Of a DNA stretch of 64,000 bases, positions 24,762-34,650 are shown piece after piece. The translations under genes and the position numbers were made by a program. Below the pieces are notes generated by a model. That model did not search any database. It was not told where the DNA came from and saw only the letters and a list, made by a program, of their open reading frames with translations. The first letter of the stretch is position 1. Each line of letters opens with the position of its first letter. The DNA lies in contig NZ_CP088022.1 in assembly GCF_013373795.3 (NCBI RefSeq), positions 1 through 64,000 of the forward strand, in the 5' to 3' direction. The stretch is from Bradyrhizobium quebecense (lineage in GTDB: Bacteria > Pseudomonadota > Alphaproteobacteria > Rhizobiales > Xanthobacteraceae).

Positions 24762-27674
24762 TTACCGCTTCTTCCACCCGCCCCGCTTGCCCGGCGCACC
24801 ACCGCTGCTCCGCGGTGCCGGCCCGAACTCCGGCCCCGACTGCCGTGAGTCGGTCGGCTGGATGATCCGGCTCGTCGTGCCGAACGGCTTCGCCGGCAGC
24901 GCGCCGCCGGGGCGGAAGGGCAGCGATTCCGGGCCGTGCATCTCGTCGAGGTCGGGCTTGTGCACCCGTGAGCCGGACTTGCCGCCGCGGCTCGCCTTGA
25001 GCGAGGTCTGCGCGGTCTTGTTCTTCAGCGCGGCGACCGGCAGGTTGGCGGCGTCGCCGTATTTCCTGGTGCCGGCATAGGCGCCGGCCTGCTTTTGCAC
25101 GTTGCGCTGCTTGGCAGTCGGATCGTCGACCACGGCCATCTCGGTGGCGCGCAGGCGCTTGACCTCATCGCGCAGCCGGGCGGCTTCCTCGAAGTTCAGA
25201 TCGGCGGCGGCCTCGCGCATCCGCGTTTCGAGGTCGCCCAGCACGGCCTCGAAATTATGCCCGATCGAGATCACGTCGTCGGCCATGCCGCCGTCGCCGA
25301 TCTCGACCAGCACATGGTCGCGCTCGTAGACGGAGTTGAGGATGTCGCCGATCGACTTCTTCACGCTCTCCGGCGTGATGCCATGTTCGGTATTGTACTC
25401 GACCTGTTTCTCGCGGCGGCGGTTGGTCTCGGCGATGGCGCGCTCCATCGAGCCGGTCATCTGATCGGCATAGAGGATCACCTTGCCGTCGACATTGCGC
25501 GCGGCACGGCCGATGGTCTGGATCAAGGACGTTTCGCTGCGCAAGAAGCCTTCCTTGTCGGCGTCGAGGATCGCGACCAGCGCGCATTCGGGAATGTCGA
25601 GGCCCTCGCGCAGCAGGTTGATGCCGACCAGCGCGTCGAACGCGCCGAGCCTGAGATCCCGGATGATCTCGATGCGCTCGATCGTGTCGATATCGCTGTG
25701 CATGTAGCGGACGCGGATGCCCTGCTCATGCAGATATTCCGTGAGGTCCTCCGCCATGCGCTTGGTCAGCACCGTGATCAGCGAGCGGTAGCCGGCCTGC
25801 GCGGTGGCGCGGACCTCGCCGACGAGGTCGTCGACCTGGGTGCGGGCGGGGCGAATATTGACAGGAGGATCGATCAGCCCGGTCGGGCGGATCACCTGCT
25901 CGACGAACACGCCGCCGGACTCGTTGATCTCCCAGCCGCTCGGCGTCGCCGACACCGCGACGGTCTGCGGCCGCATCATGTCCCATTCCTCGAAGCGGAG
26001 CGGGCGGTTGTCCATGCAGGAGGGCAGGCGGAAGCCGTATTCGGCCAATGTCGCCTTGCGGCGGAAGTCGCCGCGGAACATGCCGCCGATCTGCGGCACG
26101 GTGACGTGGCTTTCGTCGGCGAAGACAAGCGCGTTGTCGGGCACGTATTCGAACAGCGTCGGCGGCGGCTCGCCGGGGCGGCGCCCGGTGAGGTAGCGCG
26201 AATAGTTCTCGATGCCGGCGCAGCTTCCGGTCGCTTCCATCATCTCGAGATCGAAGGTGGTGCGCTGCTCCAGCCGCTGCGCCTCCAGCAGGCGGCCCTG
26301 GTCGTTGAGCTGGTCGAGCCGCATCTTCAACTCGCTCTTGATCGACTTGATCGCCTGCACCAGCGTCGGGCGCGGCGTCACATAGTGCGAATTGGCGTAC
26401 ATCTTGATGAATTCGAGCTCGTCCTGCTTGTGGCCGGTGAGCGGATCGAACTCCTCGATGGTCTCGATGGTGTCGCCGAACAGGTTCACGCGCCAGGCGC
26501 GGTCCTCGTAGTGCGCCGGGAAGATGTCGATGACGTCGCCGCGGACGCGGAAGGTGCCGCGGGTGAAGTCGGCCTGGGTGCGCTTGTATTGCAGCGCGAC
26601 CAGGTCGGCGATCAGCTGCCGCTGGTCGATGCGCTCGCCCTTCTTCAGCGCGAAGGTCATCGCGGTGTAGGTCTCGACCGAGCCGATACCGTAGATGCAG
26701 GACACCGAGGCAACGATGATGACGTCGTCGCGCTCGAGCAGCGCGCGCGTCGCCGAATGGCGCATGCGGTCGATCTGCTCGTTGATCGAGGAATCCTTCT
26801 CGATGTAGGTGTCGGTGCGCGGGACGTAGGCTTCCGGCTGGTAGTAGTCGTAATAGCTGACGAAATACTCGACCGCGTTGTCGGGGAAGAAGCTCTTGAA
26901 CTCGCCATAGAGCTGCGCGGCCAGCGTCTTGTTCGGCGCCAGGATCAGCGCCGGGCGCTGCGTCGCCTCGATCACCTTGGCCATGGTGTAGGTCTTGCCC
27001 GAGCCGGTGACGCCGAGCAGCACCTGGGTGCGGTCGTTGCGGTTGATGCCCTCGACCAGCTCCGCGATCGCGGTGGGCTGGTCGCCCTTCGGTTCGTAGG
27101 CGGACTTGATCTCGAACCGCACGCCGCCTTCGGATTTCTCCGGGCGCGGCGGCCGGTGCGGGGTCCACACCCGCATCGAGCCGTCATCCCTGCGAAATTC
27201 CGGGCGGCCGTCGCGGATCAGGTTCTCCAGCGCGTCGGCGGTCGCCTTGACGCCGAGCGCCTCCATCTTGCTGCGCGGCGGGCGGGCGAGCGCCTCGTCA
27301 TCATCCTCGGCGGTCGGCAGGCCGAGCTGCCGCGCCAGTTCCGGATCAAGCGTCGGGATGGTGGCCGAGGTGCCGTAATTGGCCTGCGGGGCTTCCTCGA
27401 GGCCGGACGCGTCGCGCCGGGCGACGTCCTCGCTGGTCTCGCGCGTCGACGCCCGCGCGCGATGCGCGGCGGCCTCGCCGCCGGCGCGGCGGTCCCAGGA
27501 ATTGTCCGGCGGCGGCTGCAGGCCGGTGCCCGAACCCATGCCAGCATCGCCGCGGTTGATCGCGGGATTGAGCAACTCAGCCAGCGCCGGTCCGATCGGT
27601 TGGACCTCGGGCCGGTGTGCCTTGGATTTGGGGGATTTGCCGGGCTTTTTCGGAGTGTTCGGTGTCTTCGCCAT
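24762..27674 (-). CDS. uvrB: Excinuclease ABC subunit B, extended (970 aa)
   Basis: UvrB is the damage-verifying helicase-like subunit of nucleotide excision repair, loaded by UvrA and cut-licensed with UvrC. Visible features are Walker A ([16 protein letters not shown], near residue 220), the beta-hairpin with [17 protein letters not shown], the DEAD-type motif VFADESHVT, helicase motifs ([33 protein letters not shown]) and a C-terminal UVR domain ([20 protein letters not shown]) that binds UvrC. The protein is about 300 residues longer than E. coli UvrB, with a disordered N-terminal extension of about 185 residues and a basic Gly-rich C-terminal tail of about 110; both are usual in Bradyrhizobium relatives. 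It is upstream of, and reads into, the DpnI-like operon. Confidence 0.97.
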   Translation of the reverse strand: MAKTPNTPKKPGKSPKSKAHRPEVQPIGPALAELLNPAINRGDAGMGSGTGLQPPPDNSWDRRAGGEAAAHRARASTRETSEDVARRDASGLEEAPQANYGTSATIPTLDPELARQLGLPTAEDDDEALARPPRSKMEALGVKATADALENLIRDGRPEFRRDDGSMRVWTPHRPPRPEKSEGGVRFEIKSAYEPKGDQPTAIAELVEGINRNDRTQVLLGVTGSGKTYTMAKVIEATQRPALILAPNKTLAAQLYGEFKSFFPDNAVEYFVSYYDYYQPEAYVPRTDTYIEKDSSINEQIDRMRHSATRALLERDDVIIVASVSCIYGIGSVETYTAMTFALKKGERIDQRQLIADLVALQYKRTQADFTRGTFRVRGDVIDIFPAHYEDRAWRVNLFGDTIETIEEFDPLTGHKQDELEFIKMYANSHYVTPRPTLVQAIKSIKSELKMRLDQLNDQGRLLEAQRLEQRTTFDLEMMEATGSCAGIENYSRYLTGRRPGEPPPTLFEYVPDNALVFADESHVTVPQIGGMFRGDFRRKATLAEYGFRLPSCMDNRPLRFEEWDMMRPQTVAVSATPSGWEINESGGVFVEQVIRPTGLIDPPVNIRPARTQVDDLVGEVRATAQAGYRSLITVLTKRMAEDLTEYLHEQGIRVRYMHSDIDTIERIEIIRDLRLGAFDALVGINLLREGLDIPECALVAILDADKEGFLRSETSLIQTIGRAARNVDGKVILYADQMTGSMERAIAETNRRREKQVEYNTEHGITPESVKKSIGDILNSVYERDHVLVEIGDGGMADDVISIGHNFEAVLGDLETRMREAAADLNFEEAARLRDEVKRLRATEMAVVDDPTAKQRNVQKQAGAYAGTRKYGDAANLPVAALKNKTAQTSLKASRGGKSGSRVHKPDLDEMHGPESLPFRPGGALPAKPFGTTSRIIQPTDSRQSGPEFGPAPRSSGGAPGKRGGWKKR

Positions 27675-27786
27675 GCCGGGAATATGGGACGAGTCCGGCA
27701 GCGAGAAAAGGGCAATCGACCGCTGGATTGGCGCACAAGCTAGGCTGCTGACAGCAGGGTGTCAGCAGGCGGCGCCGTCGCGGCCG

Positions 27787-27993
27787 TCAGGCGCGCGGCA
27801 GGTCGACGATGTCGAGATGGATCCCGCCGCAGCCGTCGCAGCGCATGGTCCAGTATTCGGCGGCGCGGCCGGGAATCACGCGCAGCAGGGAGAGCCGGGC
27901 GGCGCATTCCGGGCAGCTGGTTCTGACCTGCGCCGGCCAGACCGGATCCGGCTCGCATTGCGGGACGACGGCGACCACGACGTTGCCGGTCAC
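27787..27993 (-). CDS. Small zinc-ribbon-like protein (68 aa)
   Basis: The protein carries two cysteine pairs, SCPECAARL and MRCDGCGGIHLDI, spaced as in a zinc ribbon, with a short beta-rich N-terminus (VTGNVVVAVVPQCE). Start codon GTG at 27993 overlaps the stop of the next gene upstream (GTGA), which decides the start. The longer open frame to 28164 is the out-of-frame shadow of that gene. Function unknown. Confidence 0.62.
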   Translation of the reverse strand: MTGNVVVAVVPQCEPDPVWPAQVRTSCPECAARLSLLRVIPGRAAEYWTMRCDGCGGIHLDIVDLPRA

Positions 27994-28214
27994 GCCGACG
28001 GCATTGTCATGCCATATCGTTGTGGGAACCGGTCGATAGTCCGCTTCGCGTCGTCGATCGCCGCATCCGGATCGGACCACGCAAAGCCGATGTCGAGCAT
28101 CGGAAACGGCATGCCATCGATGACGACCGGCCTTTGATCGACCCGTTGAATCCTGGCGTGCCATTGCCCCTTCCCCATCTCGAACGACTTGATCTCAAAA
28201 CCGCTGTAAATCAT
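27990..28214 (-). CDS. Small conserved hypothetical protein (74 aa)
   Basis: The product reads MIYSGFEIKSFEMGKGQWHA, then QRPVVIDGMPFPMLDIGFAW and AAIDDAKRTIDRF. This resembles the many short rhizobial proteins with a FxxGxGxWhA motif. Its stop overlaps the start of the zinc-ribbon-like gene by 4 bp, so the two are translationally coupled. Function unknown. Confidence 0.68.
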   Translation of the reverse strand: MIYSGFEIKSFEMGKGQWHARIQRVDQRPVVIDGMPFPMLDIGFAWSDPDAAIDDAKRTIDRFPQRYGMTMPSA

Positions 28215-28366
28215 GGCGACCTCGGGATGCCCCTTCTCATAGGAAGCATGGGCGCGCGGCGCCCAATGTGAACCAGATCACAAGTCGCGCGGTTTATTTC
28301 CGACGGGCCAAGGAGTTCCAGCTTTTTGTTTTGACGCGGTTTCTTCAGGCGAACCGCATCAACGCG

Positions 28367-29577
28367 TTAGCCGCGGGCGGCGATATGATCGGCGAGCACG
28401 GCCGCGTCGTCGCCGACGCCCGACAGGAACGAGGATTTCATCTTCGACAGCCATTGCAGGCCGAGAAAATACAGGCCCGGCACGTCGGAGACGCCGTGGC
28501 GGTGTCGTGGCGCTCCATCGGCGTCCAGCGCCGGCATGTCGATCCAGCTCAGATCGAGCCCATAGCCGGTGGCCCAGATCACGCTGCTGATCCGCTCCGC
28601 GCGCAGGTCGATCGTGCGCAGCGGCGCAGTGAGGGCCGGCGGTTCGGGCAGGCGGACGCGCGCCAAGGGATCGTCGGGATGATCGAGGCCGCGGGCCGCG
28701 ACGAAGTCGTCGACGATCCCGAGGAATGTCGTGTAGTAGGCGTCGCCATTGGCGATGTTGCCGGAGAGATCGGGCGCGATCTCGAGCACGCCGCCGCCAC
28801 GCGGCCGAGCAGCGTCACGCCGTCGGCGGCGAAGCGGCGGAAATCGATGGTGTGGCCGCCATGGGCGCCCGAGATAACCGGCAGCAGGCGGGACGGGCCG
28901 CGCTGCTCGACCGGCGTCGCGTCGACGCCCATCTCGGCCAGCCACCAGAACAGGTCGCGGCCGCGATAGCGGCGCGGCAGGCGGTTGTGACGCCCGACCG
29001 AGAGGAAGACATGGCGCCCGGCGCGCACCAGCTCGTCGGTGATCTGCGCGCCCGAGGCGCCGGCACCGATCACCAGCACCGCCCCGTCAGGCAATTGCGC
29101 GGGATTCTTGTAACCGCTGGCGTGGACCTGAAACAGGCCGGGATGACCGTCCAGCACGTCGGGCCGCAGCGGCCGCTGATAGGGGCCGGTGGCAATGACG
29201 ACGTTGCGGGCGGTTATGCTGCCGCCGGCAATCTCGGCAAGGAAGCCATCGGCGTCGCGGCGCAGCTTGGTGACCTCGACGCCGCAGCGGATCGGCGGCG
29301 CGACGAAGGCGGCGTAGTCCTCGATGAAGGCGATGATGGAGGCGGTGTCCGAGAAGCCGTCGGGATCGCTATGCGGAAACGCAAACTCCGGCAGCCGCAC
29401 CGACCAGTTCGGAAACTGGAACATGAGGCCGTCCCAGCGTTCGCTGCGCCAGCGCTCGGCGATCCGCCGCCGCTCCAGCACCAGATGGGCGATGCCGCGC
29501 TGCTTCAGCCGATGGCTCATGGTGAGCCCGGCCTGGCCGCCGCCGATCACCAGCGTGTCGATCCTCTCGTCAGGCAT
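28367..29577 (-). pseudogene. Flavin-containing monooxygenase-like protein, frameshifted
   Basis: The 5' part (29577 to about 28795) has the FAD motif VIGGGQAGLTMS, the RWDGLMFQFPNWSVRLPEFA region and the NADPH motif VIGAGASGAQ. After GVTLLGRVAA homology continues in another frame: GGVLEIAPDLSGNIANGD, then SVIWATGYGLDLSWIDMPAL and LYFLGLQWLSKMKSSFLSGV to the stop at 28367. The shift is in a run of GGC/GCG triplets near 28795, so it could be a real deletion or a sequencing slip. If intact, the product would be a 400-aa flavoprotein of the CzcO type that oxidises small molecules. Its start overlaps the upstream LysR gene by 8 bp, so the two are one operon. Confidence 0.82.
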
Positions 29578-30472
29578 TGCGTGCTCCCTTGCGGCGCGCG
29601 GCGGGTTCCGCGGCGGCACGGATGATCCAGCGCCGGAACGCGGCGAAATCGCGCTGCTCGGTATGGAAGCCGCGATAGACCAGATACCAGCGCATGCCCT
29701 TCGGTACGCTGAGCGCAAACGGCGCCACCAGCCGGCCGGCGGCGAGATCGTCATCGATATAGGGCCGGATGCCCATCGCGATCCCGAGCCCGTCGCTCGC
29801 TGCCTGCAGCGCCTGGCCGTAGAACTGGAATTCCGGCCCGCGCGCCGTCAGGCGCGGCACGCCCGCGGCCTTCAGCCAGGATGGCCAGTCGTCGGGCGAA
29901 TGTGCGACGCGGATCAGGCTCGGCCCTTTCAGGTCGGCGGGACGCTTCAGGGTGTTGGCGAGCCGCGCCGTGCACACCGGCATCAGGTCGGCGGCGAACA
30001 GCGGCTCGGCGACCAGGCCGGGCCACTGGCCGTCGCCGAGCTGGATGCCGCAGCTCCAATCCTCGGCGAACGGCACCGCCATGCCGCCGGTCGTGATCCG
30101 CACCTCGATGTCGGGCTCCGCTTTGCGGAACTCGGTGAGGTGCGGGATCATCCATTTCATCGCAAATGTCGGGCCGACGCCGACCGTCAGCACGCGCGCG
30201 CTCGCGGAGGCCGTGACCTGGGCGGTGAGGCTCGCCAGCGCGTCGAAGATCGGCGTCAGGCCGCCCTGATAGGCGCGGCCCGCCTGGGTGGTGACCAGGC
30301 GGTTCGCCTTGCGCTCGAACAGGGCGACGCCGAGCCGCTCTTCCAGGAGATGCACCATCCGGCTGATCGCGGCGGCCGAGACGTTGAGCTCGCTGCCTGC
30401 GGCGGCGAAGCTGCCGGTCCGCGCCGCGGCCTCGAATGCCTTGATGCCGTTGAGAAAGAGCAGCCGCCGCAT
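29570..30472 (-). CDS. LysR-family transcriptional regulator, GcvA-like (300 aa)
   Basis: The N-terminal helix-turn-helix is clear (LNGIKAFEAAARTGSFAAAG, LNVSAAAISRMVHLLEERLG). The effector domain (RVLTVGVGPTFAMKWMIPHL) is like that of GcvA-type regulators, which often control flavoproteins or beta-lactamases. It lies upstream of and overlaps the monooxygenase-like gene by 8 bp in the same direction, which is unusual for LysR genes and suggests co-transcription rather than divergent control. Confidence 0.9.
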   Translation of the reverse strand: MRRLLFLNGIKAFEAAARTGSFAAAGSELNVSAAAISRMVHLLEERLGVALFERKANRLVTTQAGRAYQGGLTPIFDALASLTAQVTASASARVLTVGVGPTFAMKWMIPHLTEFRKAEPDIEVRITTGGMAVPFAEDWSCGIQLGDGQWPGLVAEPLFAADLMPVCTARLANTLKRPADLKGPSLIRVAHSPDDWPSWLKAAGVPRLTARGPEFQFYGQALQAASDGLGIAMGIRPYIDDDLAAGRLVAPFALSVPKGMRWYLVYRGFHTEQRDFAAFRRWIIRAAAEPAARRKGARNA

Positions 30473-30587
30473 GAACCCTCAGGAAACCTGATGCAAGGGC
30501 AAGATAACTCAGTTTGCCGGCAGAGGCCAAGCAGCGCAGAAATACCGCAGACGATTTTGAATCCCTGCTGACCCCGGCGAGGACCAA

Positions 30588-30821
30588 ATGACTGAGACCA
30601 CCGACGCCCTGGTGCTCGATCTCGTGGAATGGGTCGCGCGCGAGCCGCGGCCCTATGCCGAGGTGCTCGAGGTCTGGCGCACCTCATGCCCGCGGCTGAC
30701 GATCTGGGAGGATGCCGTCGACCGCGGCTATGTCGCGCGCCGTCCCTCGGTCGAGGGCATGCGGGTGATGGTGACGGAAACCGGCGAGACCTTCTTGCGC
30801 GCGCACGGACGGCTGCATTGA
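30588..30821 (+). CDS. Small conserved hypothetical protein (77 aa)
   Basis: The product has the pattern VLDLVEWVAREPRPYAEVLE, VWRTSCPRLTIWEDAVDRGY and VMVTETGETFL, which looks like a small winged-helix domain. Homologues of this size are widespread in Rhizobiales. It is divergent from the LysR gene. No DNA target or function is known to me. Confidence 0.72.
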   Translation: MTETTDALVLDLVEWVAREPRPYAEVLEVWRTSCPRLTIWEDAVDRGYVARRPSVEGMRVMVTETGETFLRAHGRLH

Positions 30822-30872
30822 GTTCGCGATTGGTCCGAGCCTGCCTGTCGAGATACTTTCTCTTCACCTCTC

Positions 30873-30993
30873 CCGCTTGCGGGGGAGGTCGGATTGCATC
30901 GCAGATGCAATCCGGGTGGGGGTTCTCTCCACGATGTGACTCGTGGGGAGAGCCCCCACCCCGACCCTCCCCCGCAAGCGGGAGAGGGAGGGC
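30873..30993. repeat. Large intergenic inverted repeat
   Basis: CTCTCCCGCTTGCGGGGGAGG at the left pairs with its complement at the right end, and inside it GGGTGGGGGTTCTCTCCAC pairs with GTGGGGAGAGCCCCCACCC. The whole 120 bp can fold into one long hairpin. It sits between the 30588 gene and the convergent SCO1 gene and may act as a bidirectional terminator. It is a different family from the GTCCCGGC repeats. Confidence 0.85.
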
Positions 30994-31008
30994 AGTCCCG
31001 TTGCAGCA

Positions 31009-31644
31009 CTAGCGCGCCGGCTCGGCGAGCCGTGGCCGGATGATCTCGACCATGCGGTCGGCCGATGTGCCCGGCGGAAAGAAGCCGAGATAGTTGCCGT
31101 CGCGGTCCATCAAATAGATGTAGGCGGTGTGATCGACGGTGTAGTCGCCGGCGTCCTTCAGCGGCACCCTCGCGTAGTACACCTTGTAGGCATCGGCGAC
31201 CTTGCGGATCGCATCAAAGCTGCCGGTCAGCCCGACCAGCCGCGGGTGAAACAGCGGCAAGTACTCCGCGAGGTGGGCCGCGGTGTCGCGCTCGGGATCG
31301 ACCGTGATGAAGATCGGTTGCACCTGATCGCCGTCAGGGCCGAGCTTGTCGAGCGCCAGTCCGATTGCCTGCAGATCGGTCGGGCAGACGTCGGGGCAAT
31401 AGGTGAAGCCGAAATAGACCAGCATCAGCCGGCCGCGGAAATCGCTGTCGGTGCGGACATGCCCGGTCTGGTCGGTCAGCGCGAACGGGCCGCCGACCGG
31501 CTCCCGGTTCCACATCAGGATGTCCATGATTTCGGCGGCCGAGCGCGCCGATTGCGCCGGCGCATCGCCGGCCAGTGCTGACGCCAGCGTCAGCAAGAGG
31601 CCGGCGCCGGCGCATGCGAAGCCCCGCAGGAGCGGCGCGATCAT
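31009..31644 (-). CDS. SCO1/SenC-family copper chaperone (211 aa)
   Basis: SCO proteins deliver copper to the CuA site of cytochrome c oxidase or act as thiol redox proteins in the periplasm. A signal/anchor (FACAGAGLLLTLASALAGDA) is followed by the thioredoxin fold. The copper-binding CxxxC is FTYCPDVCPTD (Cys83, Cys87) and the third ligand His lies in YTVDHTAYIYL. The ATG at 31644 overlaps the stop of the upstream metallo-hydrolase gene by 4 bp, so the two are translationally coupled. Confidence 0.93.
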   Translation of the reverse strand: MIAPLLRGFACAGAGLLLTLASALAGDAPAQSARSAAEIMDILMWNREPVGGPFALTDQTGHVRTDSDFRGRLMLVYFGFTYCPDVCPTDLQAIGLALDKLGPDGDQVQPIFITVDPERDTAAHLAEYLPLFHPRLVGLTGSFDAIRKVADAYKVYYARVPLKDAGDYTVDHTAYIYLMDRDGNYLGFFPPGTSADRMVEIIRPRLAEPAR

Positions 31645-32756
31645 ATGCCGAAGGAGAGGCGGCTGCCGGTGGTCGTGACCAGCACCTTGTCGCCCATCTG
31701 CGCGGTCGCCTCCTGGACGAAGTTGAGGCCGGAGCAATGCATCGGGACCACCACGTCGGGATCGAGCTTCTTGATCTCGGCGACGACCTCGGTGAGGTAG
31801 TCCTTCGGCGCCGGCCCGAGATGGAAGCCGCCGACGATTGCGTGCACCTTCTGGATGCCGGAGACCTCCTGCGCCTGCTTCACCGAATTGACGATGCCGA
31901 CATGGCCGCAGGACGAGATCACGACCAGGCCGAAGTCCCGCACGTTGAAGCAGGTGGCGTGCTCGTGGATGTGCTCGTCGGGCACGATCTTGCCGTCCAG
32001 CTCGGCCGGCAGATAGTGGCTGGCGTTGCAGCCGAGCCCGTCCTTCATGCCGAACTCGACCCAGGTCTGCGGCAGCACGCGCTCGATGCTGCGGCGGGTG
32101 ATCTTGCCGGTCGTGAAGGCGTGGCCTGCGATCACGGTCGGGGTCTCGCACAGCACCGTGGTGACGCGTTGCGCCGCGAGCTGGCGGCGGTCCAGCGTGC
32201 CGAAATCGGTGAACTGGCCCTTGGTCGGCGTCGCGCTGACGCGGTGGCAGAAATTGTCCTCGCCGCCGGCATAGAGCTTCACGTCGGCCGGCAGTCTGTC
32301 GCGGAATTTGTCGAGGAAGCCGTTGAGGCCGCCGAAATGGTCGTAATGCCCGTGGCTCACGATCAGCGCGTCGATCTTCGCCGGATCGACGCCGACCAGC
32401 GCCATGTTGTTGAGCAGCACTTCCGGCGTGTAGCCATAGTCGAGCATCAGCGTACGCTGCGCGCCCTTGGCTTCCGATTCCAGCCACAGCGACAGGCCCC
32501 ATTCATTGTGCAGCGATTTGCGGAAGTCGGCGCTGCGCGCCGCCGGCGCGATCGAGACGCCGTTAGCCTGTTTCAGCTTGAAGAAGACGTCGAAGCTGGA
32601 ATCGACCAGCACGCGGATCGACAGCTTGTCGACGGTCGGCACCTCGATCGGTGCGGCGCTCGCGATCTCGACGCAGGAGAATGCGCCCGCGGCGGCGGCG
32701 CCGGCGATCGCCGCCGAGCCTTTCAGGAAATCACGTCGTGCCAAATCCCGTGTCAT
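31641..32756 (-). CDS. Tat-exported metallo-beta-lactamase-fold hydrolase (371 aa)
   Basis: The N-terminus is a Tat signal (RRDFLKGSAAIAGAAAAGAF, residues about 7-27). The metal-binding motif SHGHYDHFGGL follows near residue 135, with later metal ligands in SSCGHVGIVN and VVPMHCSG. The pattern resembles the DUF-type periplasmic MBL hydrolases related to 7,8-dihydropterin-6-methyl-PRPP synthases (long insertion, CGH motif). Coupling to a SCO1 gene suggests a redox or metal-related periplasmic role; the substrate is unknown. Confidence 0.87.
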   Translation of the reverse strand: MTRDLARRDFLKGSAAIAGAAAAGAFSCVEIASAAPIEVPTVDKLSIRVLVDSSFDVFFKLKQANGVSIAPAARSADFRKSLHNEWGLSLWLESEAKGAQRTLMLDYGYTPEVLLNNMALVGVDPAKIDALIVSHGHYDHFGGLNGFLDKFRDRLPADVKLYAGGEDNFCHRVSATPTKGQFTDFGTLDRRQLAAQRVTTVLCETPTVIAGHAFTTGKITRRSIERVLPQTWVEFGMKDGLGCNASHYLPAELDGKIVPDEHIHEHATCFNVRDFGLVVISSCGHVGIVNSVKQAQEVSGIQKVHAIVGGFHLGPAPKDYLTEVVAEIKKLDPDVVVPMHCSGLNFVQEATAQMGDKVLVTTTGSRLSFGI

Positions 32757-32976
32757 TATTATCCCCCAAGTTTTGAAAATTCTTCAATGCGAACCGTGCG
32801 GAGCCTAGGTGCTATCGGGGCGCAGCTCAATCGCGCGCTTGCGTCGTTTGCAGATCACATTCGCGCGCGGTGCAATGCGCGCGCCATTGACTCGGGTGCG
32901 GTTATGCGCGCAACTTCATGCATTCGCATCTTTCTCGTGATGCGTCAGCAATCCCCGGAAATGCAGGATCACGCCC

Positions 32977-33684
32977 ATGATCGATCTCCACTACTGGTCC
33001 ACGCCGAACGGCCACAAGATCACGATGTTCCTCGAAGAGACCGGATTGGAATACAAGGTTTTCCCGGTGAACATCGGCAAGGGCGATCAGTTCAAGCCCG
33101 ATTTCCTGCAGGTCGCGCCGAACAACCGCATTCCGGCCATCGTCGATCACGCGCCGAAGGGCGGCGGCAAGCCGATCTCTCTGTTCGAATCCGGTGCGAT
33201 CCTGCTCTATCTCGCCGAGAAGACCGGAAAATTTCTGCCTGCGGATCTCTACGGCCGCTATGACGCGATCCAGTGGACCTTCTGGCAGATGGGCGGGCTC
33301 GGGCCGATGGCCGGGCAGAACCATCACTTCCGCAACTATGCTGTCGAGAAGCTGCCTTACGCGATCGACCGCTATGTCAACGAGACCAACCGGCTCTACG
33401 GCGTGCTCAACAAGCGGCTCGCCGACCGCGAATTCATCGCCGGCGACTATTCGATCGCCGACATGGCGAGCTATCCCTGGGTCGTGCCCTACAAGAACCA
33501 GGGCCAGGAGATCGACGATTTCCCGCATCTGAAGCGCTGGCTGGAGACGATCGGCAAGCGCCCGGCGACCGAGCGCGCCTATGCCAAGGCGAAGGAGGTC
33601 AACCCGAATTTCGGCCAGCCCGCGATCCGCACCGAGGAAGAGCGCAAGCTGCTGTTCGGGCAGACCGCGGCGGTGGTGCGGTAG
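32977..33684 (+). CDS. Nu-class glutathione S-transferase (235 aa)
   Basis: This has the YfcG/YghU layout: thioredoxin-like N-terminal domain beginning MIDLHYWSTPNGHKITMFLE with the TPNGxK motif, cis-Pro loop NNRIPAIVDH, ESGAILLYLA for glutathione binding, and a helical C-terminal domain (YSIADMASYPWVVPYKNQGQ). Nu-class GSTs reduce disulphides with two glutathiones bound. It stands alone, in opposite orientation to the MBL/SCO1 operon, and is followed by an intergenic palindrome. Confidence 0.93.
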   Translation: MIDLHYWSTPNGHKITMFLEETGLEYKVFPVNIGKGDQFKPDFLQVAPNNRIPAIVDHAPKGGGKPISLFESGAILLYLAEKTGKFLPADLYGRYDAIQWTFWQMGGLGPMAGQNHHFRNYAVEKLPYAIDRYVNETNRLYGVLNKRLADREFIAGDYSIADMASYPWVVPYKNQGQEIDDFPHLKRWLETIGKRPATERAYAKAKEVNPNFGQPAIRTEEERKLLFGQTAAVVR

Positions 33685-33693
33685 GGCTATCCA

Positions 33694-33784
33694 CCGTCAT
33701 TGCGAGCGAAGCGAAGCAATCCATCTCTCCGGCCTAACGGATGGATGGATTGCTTCGTCGCTTCGCTCCTCGCAATGACGACGC
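33694..33784. repeat. Intergenic palindrome of the CATTGCGAGCGAAGC family
   Basis: GTCATTGCGAGCGAAGCGAA followed by GCAATCCATC is inverted as GATGGATTGCTTCG...CGCTCCTCGCAATGACG around CTCTCCGGCCTAACG. A related copy lies at 36064-36181. This is a dispersed repeat between convergent genes (GST and enoyl-CoA hydratase). Confidence 0.88.
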
Positions 33785-33798
33785 GGAGCGAGCGAGGG

Positions 33799-34593
33799 CT
33801 ACGCCCCGGCATACTTCGCCGGCCGCCGCTCCTTCCACGCCGCGAGCCCCTCGGCGAGGTCGCGGCTCGGCACCAGCGCGGCGAACTGCTCGCTCTCGAC
33901 CAGCAGGCCCTCGGCAATCGACATGTTGAGCCCGCGCGTCACCGCGGTGATGGTGCCGGCGACGGCACCGGGCGAATGCCTGGTGATGCGGCCGGCGAGC
34001 TCGCGCGCGGCGGCCAGCAATTGATCGTGTGGCACAATCCGGTTGATCAGCCCGATCTCGCGTGCGTGCTCGGGCGGGAACGGATCGCCAGCCAGCAGCA
34101 GCTCGAGGGCGCGCTTGCGTCCCGCCAGCCGCGGCAGCCGCTGGGTGCCGCCGAAGGTCGGGGGCATGCCGAGCTTGATCTCGGGTTTTGCGAACAGCGC
34201 GCGGTCGCTGGCGATGGCGAGATGCACCGCCTCAGTGATCTCGCAGCCGCCGCCGAAGGCGAGCCCGTTGATCGCGGCGATGACCGGCTTCTTGAACGCT
34301 TCGAGCCGCGCGGTCATGGCCTGGCCGCGGCGGACGAAGTCGCGCACTGCGACCGCGGCGGCGCCTTGCTTGACGCTTTCCGAAAATTCCTTGATGTCGG
34401 CGCCCGCCGAGAAGGCGCGCTCGCCGGCGCCGGTCAGGATCGCGGCCCGCACGCCGGCGTCGCCCTCGATGCGGTCGAGCGCCGCCATCAGCTGATCGAT
34501 CAGCTGGTAATTGAGCGCGTTGAGCTGCGCGGGGCGATTCAGGGTGATCAGGGCGATCCCGTCGTGGATGGCGAGCAGGATGGGGTCGGGCAT
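33799..34593 (-). CDS. Enoyl-CoA hydratase/isomerase (264 aa)
   Basis: This is a crotonase-fold enzyme acting on CoA thioesters. The oxyanion-hole segments are SAGADIKEF (near residue 65) and GLAFGGGCEI (near 110). The two catalytic Glu residues of hydratases are preserved in KPEIKLGMPP and RALELLLAGD, so true hydration of enoyl-CoA is plausible. It is divergently transcribed from a TetR gene with a palindromic operator in between, which suggests induction by an acyl-CoA or aromatic-acid-type ligand. Confidence 0.93.
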   Translation of the reverse strand: MPDPILLAIHDGIALITLNRPAQLNALNYQLIDQLMAALDRIEGDAGVRAAILTGAGERAFSAGADIKEFSESVKQGAAAVAVRDFVRRGQAMTARLEAFKKPVIAAINGLAFGGGCEITEAVHLAIASDRALFAKPEIKLGMPPTFGGTQRLPRLAGRKRALELLLAGDPFPPEHAREIGLINRIVPHDQLLAAARELAGRITRHSPGAVAGTITAVTRGLNMSIAEGLLVESEQFAALVPSRDLAEGLAAWKERRPAKYAGA

Positions 34594-34650
34594 CGTGAGT
34601 CTCCGGCATGGGTGTTCGTGGCGCCGAACCTAGAGGCTCCTGGACCTTGT

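Noticed and set aside
25095..27743. 882-aa open frame on the plus strand
   Set aside because: It is the antisense of uvrB, open only because of high-GC codon bias. The uvrB frame has all family motifs; this one has none and a repetitive Val/Asp/Ala/Gly/Arg composition.
31009..32502. 497-aa frame that seems to fuse an unknown N-terminus to SCO1
   Set aside because: The upstream part is the shadow of the MBL hydrolase. SCO1 starts at 31644 with a 4-bp overlap.
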